Shown: positions 1 through 7,516 of the stretch, piece by piece
Layout: each line of letters begins with the position of its first letter
Position numbering within the stretch: the first letter of the stretch is position 1
Source of the DNA: Candidatus Zixiibacteriota bacterium
GTDB lineage: Bacteria; Zixibacteria; MSB-5A5; GN15; PGXB01
DNA: 11,577 bases
Direction: 5' to 3'
NCBI GenBank assembly: GCA_024230695.1
Contig: JAAERC010000210.1
Location: 1-11,577, forward strand
Translations under genes and position numbers: made by a program
The notes under the pieces: generated by a model
Told to the model about the DNA's origin: nothing
The model's input: the letters and a program-made list of their open reading frames with translations, nothing else
Database searches by the model: none

Positions 1-186
1 ATTTACTCACATTTGGATCCTGTCCATTAAGTGCACTTTTATCTTTCGAATGTTCTCAGTCATAAATTTGAGGCGAATATATTGCTGATCGATTTACATG
101 TCAAGAGGATATTAATAATTAATTGTTTATTTTTGTAAATCTAAAAATTGACCTCTCAATATATCGAAATATCAGTAAATTAGATA
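1..186. other. AT-rich flank without a recognisable gene
   Basis: This stretch lies downstream of the WrbA-like gene and reaches the window edge. I see no long reading frame, RNA gene or convincing terminator. An AT-rich self-complementary run sits around 109-124, and a 5-bp dyad with a 4-base loop (ATTGA/TCAAT) lies near 147-160, too weak to call a terminator. An 18-codon minus-strand frame (63 to 7) has an ATG but no ribosome binding site and is not called. Confidence 0.5.
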
Positions 187-711
187 TTATTTATCCCTAA
201 ATCTTTTTATCGCCCATCCAAGCCTTTTACCATACTCATTACATGCGGTCAAACTATCTTCATTGGGACCATCTTTTCCCTCAAGTCCAACCTGAGCAAA
301 CGGACCCCACTGATTGGCACCAGTTCCAAATCCGGGCATATCATTGACGCATCCAACCAGGACCATGCCCAATTCGATCAGGGTTGAATATAGCGAAATC
401 TGGGTCAATTCAATACCAGAGGCAAATCCACCACCCGAAACAAAAACCCCGCCAACTTTATTTTTGGCGGCGGCTTTCATCCAGATCCCACCAAGTTTAT
501 CGATAAATGATTTCATTTCATCGCCGATCGATCCCATCCTCACCGGCGAACCCAAAACAAGGGCATCATAATCAAGAACCTCACTTGGATCAGTTTCTAA
601 GGCTGATGATAATTTAACTTCTACCCCGGATTCGATCAAACCTTTCTCAATACTTTGGGCCATCTGATTAACATGCCCATAAGCCGACTGATAAATAATA
701 ATCGCTCTCAT
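187..711 (-). CDS. WrbA-like NAD(P)H:quinone oxidoreductase, flavodoxin fold
   Basis: A 174-residue cytosolic flavodoxin-fold protein of the WrbA type. WrbA enzymes bind FMN and reduce quinones by two electrons using NAD(P)H, which protects against redox cycling. The N-terminal strand and phosphate loop (YQSAYGHV, residues 7-14) match the WrbA FMN loop, followed by GSPVRMG at 54-60 (WrbA: GTPTRFG), the F-I-D-K-L-GG-I-W segment at 69-77 that stacks near the flavin, and a glycine-rich VSGGGF loop near 91-96. It is somewhat shorter than E. coli WrbA (198 aa). The start is ATG at 711: a good AAAGG lies 7 bases upstream. An in-frame TTG at 726 would add five residues but lacks a ribosome site. It sits 80 bases downstream of the PDZ gene; no functional tie to its neighbours is apparent. 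The fold is certain; WrbA substrate specificity is inferred. Confidence 0.88.
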   Translation of the reverse strand: MRAIIIYQSAYGHVNQMAQSIEKGLIESGVEVKLSSALETDPSEVLDYDALVLGSPVRMGSIGDEMKSFIDKLGGIWMKAAAKNKVGGVFVSGGGFASGIELTQISLYSTLIELGMVLVGCVNDMPGFGTGANQWGPFAQVGLEGKDGPNEDSLTACNEYGKRLGWAIKRFRDK

Positions 712-718
712 AACAATA

Positions 719-723
719 CCTTT
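719..723 (-). promoter_or_regulatory. Ribosome binding site deciding the WrbA-like start
   Basis: On the minus strand AAAGG is placed 7 bases before the ATG at 711. The upstream in-frame TTG at 726 overlaps this motif's upstream side and has no purine-rich site of its own, so the ATG is preferred. Confidence 0.7.
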
Positions 724-791
724 CAAAATAATCTCAATATCAATTTATTGTATTATTAAACGAAAAAAGGAATGATCTATTTGTTTTTAAT

Positions 792-1997
792 TCAGTTGCT
801 ATCGAGCTGATAATTTTCTTTGAATTCGTATGAATCTTCGGTTTTATCGGTATTCAGACTATCATTTACTTCTTCATTTTCCGCTGGTAAAAGCAGGATC
901 CCAACCTCCTGCTCTTCCCTTAGAACAATTATATAGACACCATCCGAATCAAGTTTTCCGATGATTTTGCCCATCAGAGCGCGAGTACTTCTGACTACCT
1001 CACCGTTAACCCTTTTAATCAAATCACCGATTTGTATTCCACTGGCAAAACCAAGTCCCAGACTATCCAAATCAACGACTTCAAACAGACCAAGCGGTGT
1101 TTTGATAACCGAAAATCCAAGTCTTCCACCTCCGGCAGAAAGAACCACAGGCTCATACTTAACAGTATCTTCATGTCTTGGGCGGATAATACGAGGTGGC
1201 CGGGTCAAATTAACTAATGCTGAATTATAAGGTTCATCGGCCAGAAAAGTTACTATCGGTGTTTCAGATGTAAGTATCCAGTTATAGCGAAAATGGTTCT
1301 CGTACGTGTTCCATCCTGAATTATATCTTTTCCAGCTTTCGGAGTTGATAATCAACTCAAGACTGTCGGTGTCTATTATAAACTGAGCCGTAGCCATTGC
1401 CAGAGTTGTCGCAACAACATCGAGTCGATAAGCGCTCTGTTGTAATAACGGATGATCCGAAAGATAATGCTGGATCGATCTTGGATCAGACACCTGTCCG
1501 ATATTCTGTCCTGCAAGAAGCATAATTAAATTCATCAATTGATGTAATCCGGTTGGAGCCGCTTCGACATAGTTGGCTGTTTTTATACCCTTCAGAGGAA
1601 GCAAAGCAGGATCATACACTCTGTCGCGCGGAAGATATTTCATCAGATGAATTTTCAAATCCTGCTTGACCCATTCGATTCCGGAAAGCGATGTCATTGT
1701 TGTCAAAATCGAATAACCAAGACTGTCCCAAACAGCGTAAAAAACCGAATCGTTACGATTTACATACCGAATATCCCGCCTTATTTCCTGTTCATTTTTA
1801 TAGTAAAGAGGATAAAAAGCCTTCATCAGATTTAAATTGTCAATTACAAATTCAACTCTGGGGACCTCAGGATAAATATCATTTACAGCAAATTGAGTTA
1901 TATCAAATTTGGAGGTTGTGTCGTCAACAACTTGATCTTGCGCAAAGAGTGACGATCCAACAAAAACAATCAATACTATTAGCAACAGCTGTTTCAT
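792..1997 (-). CDS. Secreted protein of unknown function with C-terminal PDZ domain
   Basis: A 401-residue exported protein. Residues 1-19 form a classic signal peptide: lysine at position 2, a hydrophobic core rich in L, I and V, and a cleavage site after SSLFA with Gln20 as the likely new N-terminus, so the mature protein is periplasmic or outer-membrane facing. I do not recognise residues 20-280, which are mixed alpha/beta in character with a helical, hydrophobic patch around 150-210. Residues about 285-372 look like a PDZ domain: a GRLGFSV carboxylate-binding loop (291-297), then G-I-Q-I-GD-LI-KRVNGE (320-333), the usual PDZ signature. The tail from 373 is acidic and probably disordered. 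No protease catalytic domain is visible, so this is not a DegP/HtrA or CtpA enzyme; peptide-tail binding or scaffolding is inferred only. It lies 86 bases downstream of a membrane protein gene. The ATG has no strong Shine-Dalgarno. Confidence 0.8.
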   Translation of the reverse strand: MKQLLLIVLIVFVGSSLFAQDQVVDDTTSKFDITQFAVNDIYPEVPRVEFVIDNLNLMKAFYPLYYKNEQEIRRDIRYVNRNDSVFYAVWDSLGYSILTTMTSLSGIEWVKQDLKIHLMKYLPRDRVYDPALLPLKGIKTANYVEAAPTGLHQLMNLIMLLAGQNIGQVSDPRSIQHYLSDHPLLQQSAYRLDVVATTLAMATAQFIIDTDSLELIINSESWKRYNSGWNTYENHFRYNWILTSETPIVTFLADEPYNSALVNLTRPPRIIRPRHEDTVKYEPVVLSAGGGRLGFSVIKTPLGLFEVVDLDSLGLGFASGIQIGDLIKRVNGEVVRSTRALMGKIIGKLDSDGVYIIVLREEQEVGILLLPAENEEVNDSLNTDKTEDSYEFKENYQLDSN

Positions 1998-2083
1998 GAT
2001 TGTCTAATTACTGTATAAAAAGAACAAAATCAAGTAAATATTGACAAAATTTATCAGTTTGCCGGAAGTGGATCAGAGTTTTC

Positions 2084-2989
2084 CTAATTGTTACTAGAAA
2101 TAGAATTTTGGGTTAGTTCCAAATAGAAATAAGTAAACAGAGAATTAAAAAACGTTCCGAGGAACCCTTCAACGACTATAGCAATCAATAAAAGCACCGG
2201 CAGTATTACCACCAGAGCAATTATCATAAACACGGGTGACCAGGCTCCAATAATTAAAGCCGGAATAGCGAAAATAAGTGCCAAAATCAAACCACATAAA
2301 ACGATGATCATCCATAAAAAAGTGGTTATCAAAAATATAATAATATTTGATCCAACATTATTTTTCAAAAGTTGAAATGCTATACTAATAGCTTCAAAAA
2401 CCGATGCACCATTAATAACAATTTCTCGTTGAGCTAATGAATATAAATTTGATAGCAAAAAGATTCCAATAAATGCCAACGGGAAAATAAATATCAAAAA
2501 TATAAGGCCAAAGAGTTCGAGGGCAATTAATAAGAGTATCAAAGATATACCAAGCATCGCAAAATAAATTCCGCCCGAAATAAGCGTAATAAAAAACAGA
2601 CCAAGAAATGACCAGATATGTCTGACACCGGCTTTAAACAATTCAATTAGTTTAAAACTATCACCATTTTCTACTCTGACAACCCCCTCTATCAAACTGG
2701 CAACTGAAATCAAATACAAAATAAACATCACCAGTCCAACAATAAAAAACAATCCAACCATTGCAACAGCCACGGCGATTCCGGGACCGCTTGTTAACCA
2801 ATCAACAATATCTTCAAATATATGGGGGTCTATATCATGGGCCCAATTATAATTTTTGGCAAAATCCGGGAATTTATTTTCAAGAGTTCCAAGGTAACCC
2901 CATGAAGCAGACAAAAAACCAAAAATCCAAAAAGTTTTGTGCTTCCAGGATAAATTATATGCGCGGCTAATTAAATCACTATAATTCAT
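2084..2989 (-). CDS. Multipass integral membrane protein, function unknown
   Basis: A 301-residue very hydrophobic protein. The opening resembles a recurring but uncharacterised bacterial membrane family that begins with a short amphipathic stretch and W-K-H-K-x-x-W-I-F-G (residues 15-24). Predicted membrane segments by eye: about 19-34 (short), 70-99, 124-156, 160-185, 214-248 and 252-278, with soluble loops at 36-68 and 100-122. No catalytic motif, transporter signature or nucleotide-binding site is seen. It has its own plausible promoter just upstream and follows the ABC transporter operon on the same strand after 81 bases, so co-function with the transporter is possible but unproven. There is no Shine-Dalgarno before the ATG, in line with a very short leader. 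Confidence 0.75.
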   Translation of the reverse strand: MNYSDLISRAYNLSWKHKTFWIFGFLSASWGYLGTLENKFPDFAKNYNWAHDIDPHIFEDIVDWLTSGPGIAVAVAMVGLFFIVGLVMFILYLISVASLIEGVVRVENGDSFKLIELFKAGVRHIWSFLGLFFITLISGGIYFAMLGISLILLLIALELFGLIFLIFIFPLAFIGIFLLSNLYSLAQREIVINGASVFEAISIAFQLLKNNVGSNIIIFLITTFLWMIIVLCGLILALIFAIPALIIGAWSPVFMIIALVVILPVLLLIAIVVEGFLGTFFNSLFTYFYLELTQNSISSNN

Positions 2990-3003
2990 AGCAATAACTA
3001 ATA

Positions 3004-3032
3004 ATTATATTCTATATTGAATTGCAAGTTAA
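3004..3032 (-). promoter_or_regulatory. Candidate sigma70-type promoter for the membrane protein gene
   Basis: On the minus strand a TTAACT -35 box (3032-3027) and a perfect TATAAT -10 box (3009-3004) are separated by 17 bases. Expected transcription start is near 2997, only about 8 bases before the ATG at 2989, giving an almost leaderless mRNA. The -35 box touches the terminator-like hairpin of the preceding operon. Confidence 0.45.
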
Positions 3033-3056
3033 AAATGGCTTTCCCCTGCCCTTTTT
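3031..3056 (-). terminator. Candidate intrinsic terminator after the ABC operon
   Basis: Read on the minus strand, AAAAAGGGC and GCCATTTTT form a 9-bp stem with one mismatch around an 8-base loop, with the T run forming the 3' arm. It starts 15 bases past the ATPase stop codon. The GC core is only three pairs, so it is weak; the near-symmetry (A run and T run) could let it act in either direction. Confidence 0.4.
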
Positions 3057-3070
3057 AAAATCAAAAAAAA

Positions 3071-3754
3071 CTATACAGCTGGAACTCCATTGCCGTTATA
3101 TATCTTGCCGTCTTTTAGTTTTATTAATTTTTTGCAATGATTACCTATATTATTATCATGAGTGATAAGAATAATCGTATGTCCGTCTTTCCAGAGCTGA
3201 TCAAACAAATTTATTATATCACCACCCGATTTACTATCAAGATTTCCAGTCGGTTCGTCGGCGAGTATTAAATTCGGTTTATTGGCCAGCGCGCGGGCAA
3301 TAGCGGTTCTCTGCATTTCTCCACCCGACATCTCGGTCGGTTTGTTATTGGCTTTATCAGCCAGACCGACCTGGGCCAAAAGTTCCATCACTCTTTTTTT
3401 CCTCTGTTTGCCTTTTACTCCGGCAAAAAGTAACGGTACTTCAACATTTTCAAAAGCGGTTGCATACGGAAGAAGATTAAACGCCTGAAACACAAATCCG
3501 ACCTTTTTATTACGGACCTCAGCCAAATCATTACCCGAAAGCTTTCTGACATCAATACCTTCAAACCTATATTCTCCCGATGATGGTACATCGAGACAGC
3601 CAAGTATATTCATCAGGGTCGATTTGCCGGAACCGGATGGTCCCATAATTCCGACATATTCATTGCCGCCAATATTAAGATCTATTCCCCGTAGCGCTTC
3701 AAAAGCCACATTCCCGGTATTATATTTTTTGCGAACTTCGCTCATTTCTATCAT
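3071..3754 (-). CDS. ABC transporter ATP-binding protein, LolD/MacB family
   Basis: A 227-residue stand-alone nucleotide-binding subunit that hydrolyses ATP in the cytoplasm to drive the two FtsX-type permeases encoded just upstream in the operon. All motifs are intact: Walker A GPSGSGKST (38-46), Q-loop Gln90 within FVFQAFNLLP, the signature SGGEMQR (143-149), Walker B LILADE with catalytic Glu167, the D-loop NLD (171-173) and switch His199 in ITHD. The sequence around Q-loop, signature and D-loop (ADEPTGNLDS) is typical of the LolD/MacB/FtsE group. The length equals LolD, so unlike MacB there is no fused membrane domain. The ATG has GAGG 8 bases upstream; a second ATG is at codon 4. It is the last gene of the four-gene operon, 36 bases after the second permease. 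Confidence 0.95.
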   Translation of the reverse strand: MIEMSEVRKKYNTGNVAFEALRGIDLNIGGNEYVGIMGPSGSGKSTLMNILGCLDVPSSGEYRFEGIDVRKLSGNDLAEVRNKKVGFVFQAFNLLPYATAFENVEVPLLFAGVKGKQRKKRVMELLAQVGLADKANNKPTEMSGGEMQRTAIARALANKPNLILADEPTGNLDSKSGGDIINLFDQLWKDGHTIILITHDNNIGNHCKKLIKLKDGKIYNGNGVPAV

Positions 3755-3790
3755 AATCGATACCTCAAAATCATCGCTTTCACCTAATCA

Positions 3791-5038
3791 CTATTCGTAT
3801 CTTAAAGATTCAACCGGACTGACCGAGGCGGCTTTCATCGCCGGGAAAATGCCTGCGATAAAGGCCACAACCCCTAATATTCCAATAACAATCAGGCCAA
3901 TTTCAAATGAAACTGTCGGTCGGCCCATAAAATCAAGAACATCGCTTTCAATTGGAATCCGTTTAAAACCTTCGGTTAAAATATAACTGATTGACAACCC
4001 GGTCGCGCCGCCAACCCCAACAATCAATAAAGATTCAATCAGAAATTGAATCAATATGTAACTCTTTTTGGCACCAATGGCCATTTTGACCCCGATCTCA
4101 CGGGTTCTTTCCTTGATTGAGACATACATAATATTGGCCACCCCAACCCCGGCGATCAACAACGACATCCCACCGATCAAACCAAGAAAAATCTGTATCC
4201 CCAGCATAACATTGGCCATCTCTTTAACCGATGCAACAACATCCCAAATACTAAGTGTCTGTTCATCGGTCGGGTCAAATTTATATCTTGCCCCCATAAT
4301 CTCGTATAGTCTGTTTTCAACTGCTTTCATGTTGTCAATATCGTAGGGTTGGTAAACAATATGATTAAAATATCTGTTTCCATATAGTGCCGAAAATGTG
4401 GTTGCCGGAATCGCACCCATATTTTCATCGGGGCCATTATACATCCCCATCTGAATTTTATCACGCATCACACCAATAACGGTAAAAGGAACTGAGTTAA
4501 GGAGAATCTGTTTGCCGATCGGGTCCTCATCTCCAAAAAGTTTTTCTTTAATAACACCACCAAGAAATATTACTCGTCTCTTTTTTTCGATATCAATATC
4601 ATTTAAAAATCGTCCGCCCGCCTCTGGATAATGTGAACGAATATCTTCAAAACAGGGATAAACACCCGTTAACCGTTCGCTGAATATTTTGTCGCCATAT
4701 TTATAATTTATACCCCAGCGAACATACTCCCCGGCGACATGCCTAAGTTCCGGCATCCGGCGCTGCATATATTTCATATCTTCTTCGGTAAACCTGATTC
4801 GTCGACCCAGACCAAGCCCCTGGAAAACTTTAGTCGTTCTCCCGCCCCAAACAATAGCGATACCATCACCAAGACCTTTGCGGTTTTTATCCATCTGCCG
4901 TTTTAATCCCTCACCAAAAGCAAGCAGAAGCAAAATCGCGATAGTACCCCATGCTATAGCCGTAACAGTCAGAAGCATCCTTTTTTTCTGTTTACGAAAA
5001 TCGCGGACAAATATGTTATATAAAATACGAGGATTCAT
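3791..5038 (-). CDS. ABC transporter permease, FtsX/MacB type (second copy)
   Basis: A 415-residue permease of the type VII ABC superfamily (MacB/LolCE/FtsX), which uses mechanotransmission rather than moving substrate through the membrane itself. Topology fits: one N-terminal membrane helix (about 20-42), a large periplasmic MacB-core-like domain (about 45-275), then three helices (278-306, 330-354, 378-400). The conserved cytoplasmic coupling segment KERTREIGVKMAIGAKK lies at 309-325, and the family-typical end (FPAMKAASVSPVESLRYE) closes the protein. It is clearly a paralogue of the adjacent permease, sharing the order and key blocks such as GGRF at 141-144, LFGDED at 167-172 and I-G-x-QILLNSVPF. 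The start lies 3 bases past the previous stop with no good ribosome site, so translation is probably coupled. Substrate unknown. Confidence 0.93.
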   Translation of the reverse strand: MNPRILYNIFVRDFRKQKKRMLLTVTAIAWGTIAILLLLAFGEGLKRQMDKNRKGLGDGIAIVWGGRTTKVFQGLGLGRRIRFTEEDMKYMQRRMPELRHVAGEYVRWGINYKYGDKIFSERLTGVYPCFEDIRSHYPEAGGRFLNDIDIEKKRRVIFLGGVIKEKLFGDEDPIGKQILLNSVPFTVIGVMRDKIQMGMYNGPDENMGAIPATTFSALYGNRYFNHIVYQPYDIDNMKAVENRLYEIMGARYKFDPTDEQTLSIWDVVASVKEMANVMLGIQIFLGLIGGMSLLIAGVGVANIMYVSIKERTREIGVKMAIGAKKSYILIQFLIESLLIVGVGGATGLSISYILTEGFKRIPIESDVLDFMGRPTVSFEIGLIVIGILGVVAFIAGIFPAMKAASVSPVESLRYE

Positions 5039-5041
5039 AAT

Positions 5042-6277
5042 CTAAAATAGTTTTAGCGCCTGCACCGGCTGTAAATTGGCGGCTCGTTTGGCCGGGAAAT
5101 ATCCTGATACCAATCCAACCAGACCAAGAATAACAATAGCTATTAATGATCCCATATAATCGATCTCGGGGATTCCGACAAATTCATCTAATTGGAACAT
5201 CGGAAATATTTTTATTATTCCAAACCCAATCAGCCATCCGATTATTCCGCCGACAAATGTTAATATTAATGTTTCTGTTAAAAACTGCATCATCACAAAT
5301 TTCTTTTTTGCACCGAGTGCCATTTTTATACCGATCTCTTTAGTTCTTTCCTCGAGAACGACATTCATAATATTTGAAACTCCGATTCCACCGGTGATCA
5401 GCGTTGCTATCCCGATACCAACGAGAAAAATTCTAAAGGCCATAAAAAAATTAGTAAAAAACTCCATCCCTTCAGTTGTATCCCACATCCCAAGAGCTTC
5501 GGTATCGCTTGGGTCAAAGTCATATTTACCGGCCATAATGTCATAAATATCCTGTTTAGTTGTGGCCATTGAGGTGCCCTCTTTTGACTGGACCACAATA
5601 TTATTGGGATAGTTCCGTGAGTACATTCCTTTGAAGGTCGTCAGCGGGATAGTAGCTTTCCAATTGTCACGTCCGCTGTAAGAGCTGTCTTGCTCTTTAG
5701 GTTTTAAGACTCCAACTACTCGAAAAGGCATACTGTTGATCAGAATATATTGACCGATAGCATCTTCATCACCAAACAACTCATTTTTTAATCTGTCTCC
5801 GATAAACACAACCCGTCGTTTCTGAAGCATATCCAGATCATTAATAAATCGTCCGCCCATTTCGGGAATAATATTACGCATTGGTCCAAATTCCGGCCAG
5901 ACTCCATTAACCGCCTGAACCGATTTTATCTTATTATATTCAATTGGAATACTCCACCTGATATATTCCGGCGAAATACGACCAACTGAGGATAATCTGG
6001 CTTTCATCAATGATACATCATCATCGGTTATACGAATATCCCGCCCGCGAGGAAGCCCATTCCACAACTTGGAAGTCGTCCCGGGCCAGATAATTGTGAT
6101 GTTTTCACCCATTCCTTTTTGAGATTTGATCTGAGCTTTCTGAATTCCTTTGCCAAATGCAAAAAGCAGAACAATTGCCAATGTCCCCCAGAGAATTCCA
6201 CCCATTGTCATAAAAGTCCGCAACTTTTGTTGGCGCAGATCTCTAAAAAACTGCTTTATTGATAAAAACGGTATCAT
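5042..6277 (-). CDS. ABC transporter permease, FtsX/MacB type (first copy)
   Basis: A 411-residue inner-membrane permease partnering with the downstream paralogue, probably as a heterodimer. It has an N-terminal helix (about 20-42), a periplasmic domain (about 45-275) and three C-terminal helices (about 278-305, 328-355, 374-395). The coupling segment EERTKEIGIKMALGAKK (309-325) aligns position for position with that of its partner, as do GGRFINDLD (141-149) and the LFGDED block (167-172). In LolCE-type systems two different permeases pair, whereas MacB is a homodimer fused to its ATPase; here the layout is Lol-like although the operon also codes for a MacA-type adaptor. A purine-rich AAAGAG about 12 bases upstream is a weak ribosome site. 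It begins 3 bases after the adaptor stop. Substrate unknown. Confidence 0.93.
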   Translation of the reverse strand: MIPFLSIKQFFRDLRQQKLRTFMTMGGILWGTLAIVLLFAFGKGIQKAQIKSQKGMGENITIIWPGTTSKLWNGLPRGRDIRITDDDVSLMKARLSSVGRISPEYIRWSIPIEYNKIKSVQAVNGVWPEFGPMRNIIPEMGGRFINDLDMLQKRRVVFIGDRLKNELFGDEDAIGQYILINSMPFRVVGVLKPKEQDSSYSGRDNWKATIPLTTFKGMYSRNYPNNIVVQSKEGTSMATTKQDIYDIMAGKYDFDPSDTEALGMWDTTEGMEFFTNFFMAFRIFLVGIGIATLITGGIGVSNIMNVVLEERTKEIGIKMALGAKKKFVMMQFLTETLILTFVGGIIGWLIGFGIIKIFPMFQLDEFVGIPEIDYMGSLIAIVILGLVGLVSGYFPAKRAANLQPVQALKLF

Positions 6278-6280
6278 TAT

Positions 6281-7369
6281 TTATTCGATCTCTTTGGGCG
6301 GGCGTTCAACTATCAATTCGCCTTCAACAAGACCAGTGGCAATTTCTATATTTATTCCGTCAGAAAGACCAACGGTGACATCTCTGGTTTCAATATTACC
6401 GCTTGTATCCTGCACTTCAACTGTAATAATTGAATCGGACATACTGACTAACCGTTCCGGAATAAGAATAATATCAGTCTTTTTTGTTATAATAATATCG
6501 GCATTGGCACTATACCCGGCTCGCAGGAATGATTCGCCGATGTCATTAAGAGTAATCTCAATTTCAAAAAGTGTCGAACCTTCATCACGGTGAGCTTTGG
6601 GAGAAACACGCTTCAACACGCCTTCGATCATTTCACCAGGAAGGGCGCCAATTTTTATCTCCACCGGCATACCTATTGATAATTTGCCAACGTCGATCTC
6701 ATCTACAGTACCTTTAAAAATCAGATCCTCCATATAAGCCAGAGACATCAGATCGGTCCCAGCCTGATATGAAGTCAGCGGAACCACCGGATCACCCTCT
6801 TCAACTAAACGCGAGAGGACCATCCCGGTTATAGGTGATTTTATGGTATTATCAACTTTCAGATCGGCATTATTTGTCTGACCGGATTGAATTAGATTTA
6901 GTTTCTCATTTGAAAGTTTTAGTCTTAGTCTGGCTTCATCATAAGCTGATAGTTTGGCATCATATTCCTGACGAGAAATCAATTCTTTGTCCAATAATGA
7001 TTGCGAACGATCAAACTCCCGTTTTGTATTATCAAATGCGACTTGATATATTTCTACTTGTCGTTTGGCTTCTGCAAATTCTATCGGAGTCGGGTCAGGG
7101 GCAACATCAATTAATGGATCACCAACTTTGACCTGGTCACCGATTTCCACATAAATTTTTCTAACCGTTCCGGATATCTTTGATTTTACCGAAACTTCCT
7201 GTTTGGGATCGATCCGACCAACCGCCAGAGCCTTATCAATGATCTCACCTTTTTCAGCGATGACTGTTTTTATCAGATCTTCCCCATTACCGGAACCGCT
7301 CAGCGCAAAATACAGAACGGCAGCAACCATTAATGCCGGAATTGTAACAAATAGAATTTTTTTGAACAT
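6281..7369 (-). CDS. Periplasmic adaptor subunit, MacA/HlyD family
   Basis: A 362-residue membrane-fusion protein, first gene of the transporter operon. Residues 5-23 form a single N-terminal membrane anchor with no lipobox cysteine, leaving the rest in the periplasm. Domains in order: N-terminal beta hairpin (35-55), first half of the lipoyl-like domain with KISGTVRKIYVEIGDQVKVGDPL (63-86), a helical hairpin (about 95-165, charged and heptad-like), second lipoyl half with IKSPITGMV (176-184), beta barrel (about 205-300) and a membrane-proximal domain (300-355). This order is that of MacA. The adaptor would link the permeases to an outer-membrane channel of the TolC type, which is not encoded in this window. 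The ATG has AGAG about 8 bases upstream. The hairpin is short compared with RND adaptors, as in MacA. Confidence 0.92.
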   Translation of the reverse strand: MFKKILFVTIPALMVAAVLYFALSGSGNGEDLIKTVIAEKGEIIDKALAVGRIDPKQEVSVKSKISGTVRKIYVEIGDQVKVGDPLIDVAPDPTPIEFAEAKRQVEIYQVAFDNTKREFDRSQSLLDKELISRQEYDAKLSAYDEARLRLKLSNEKLNLIQSGQTNNADLKVDNTIKSPITGMVLSRLVEEGDPVVPLTSYQAGTDLMSLAYMEDLIFKGTVDEIDVGKLSIGMPVEIKIGALPGEMIEGVLKRVSPKAHRDEGSTLFEIEITLNDIGESFLRAGYSANADIIITKKTDIILIPERLVSMSDSIITVEVQDTSGNIETRDVTVGLSDGINIEIATGLVEGELIVERPPKEIE

Positions 7370-7416
7370 TTTGATTTCTCTTTATGGTTATTACGGTTTG
7401 TTCCTTTTCATACTGA

Positions 7417-7431
7417 ATAGACGTCATCTAT
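7417..7431. promoter_or_regulatory. Small dyad in the divergent promoter region
   Basis: ATAGA and TCTAT arms flank a 5-base centre (CGTCA) in the 147-base space between the adaptor gene and the lipoprotein gene. It lies about 48 bases upstream of the adaptor ATG, where an operator or promoter for the transporter operon would be expected. No regulator gene is present and no clear -35/-10 pair is seen for the minus strand, so this is a tentative site. Confidence 0.2.
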
Positions 7432-7469
7432 AGGTAAATAGTTTCGTTTGATAAAAATAAATCCAGTCT

Positions 7470-7498
7470 TTGACAAATGTTGTTGATCTATATATTAT
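7470..7498 (+). promoter_or_regulatory. Strong sigma70-type promoter for the lipoprotein-Kdo operon
   Basis: A perfect TTGACA -35 box (7470-7475) and TATTAT -10 box (7493-7498, five of six consensus bases) are spaced by exactly 17 bases. The expected start of transcription near 7505 leaves about 12 bases of leader before the ATG at 7517, or about 24 before the in-frame ATG at 7529. It is the only strong promoter I see ahead of the Kdo genes. Confidence 0.7.
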
Positions 7499-7516
7499 TA
7501 AATCAATTAGATTTAT

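Noticed and set aside
7..63. An 18-codon minus-strand frame starting with ATG at 63
   Set aside because: It has no ribosome site, no recognisable motif and sits at the window edge in AT-rich sequence; chance occurrence is likely.
724..726. TTG as start of the WrbA-like gene
   Set aside because: The in-frame ATG at 711 has a well-placed AAAGG, while the TTG has none, and homologous flavodoxins begin at the later residue.
1998..2083. A promoter for the PDZ gene using TTGTCA and TATACA on the minus strand
   Set aside because: The two boxes are 24 bases apart, too far for a sigma70-type promoter.
3624..3986. A 120-codon plus-strand frame across the ATPase and permease genes
   Set aside because: It runs antisense to two genes with clear family motifs and spans their boundary; it is a shadow frame.
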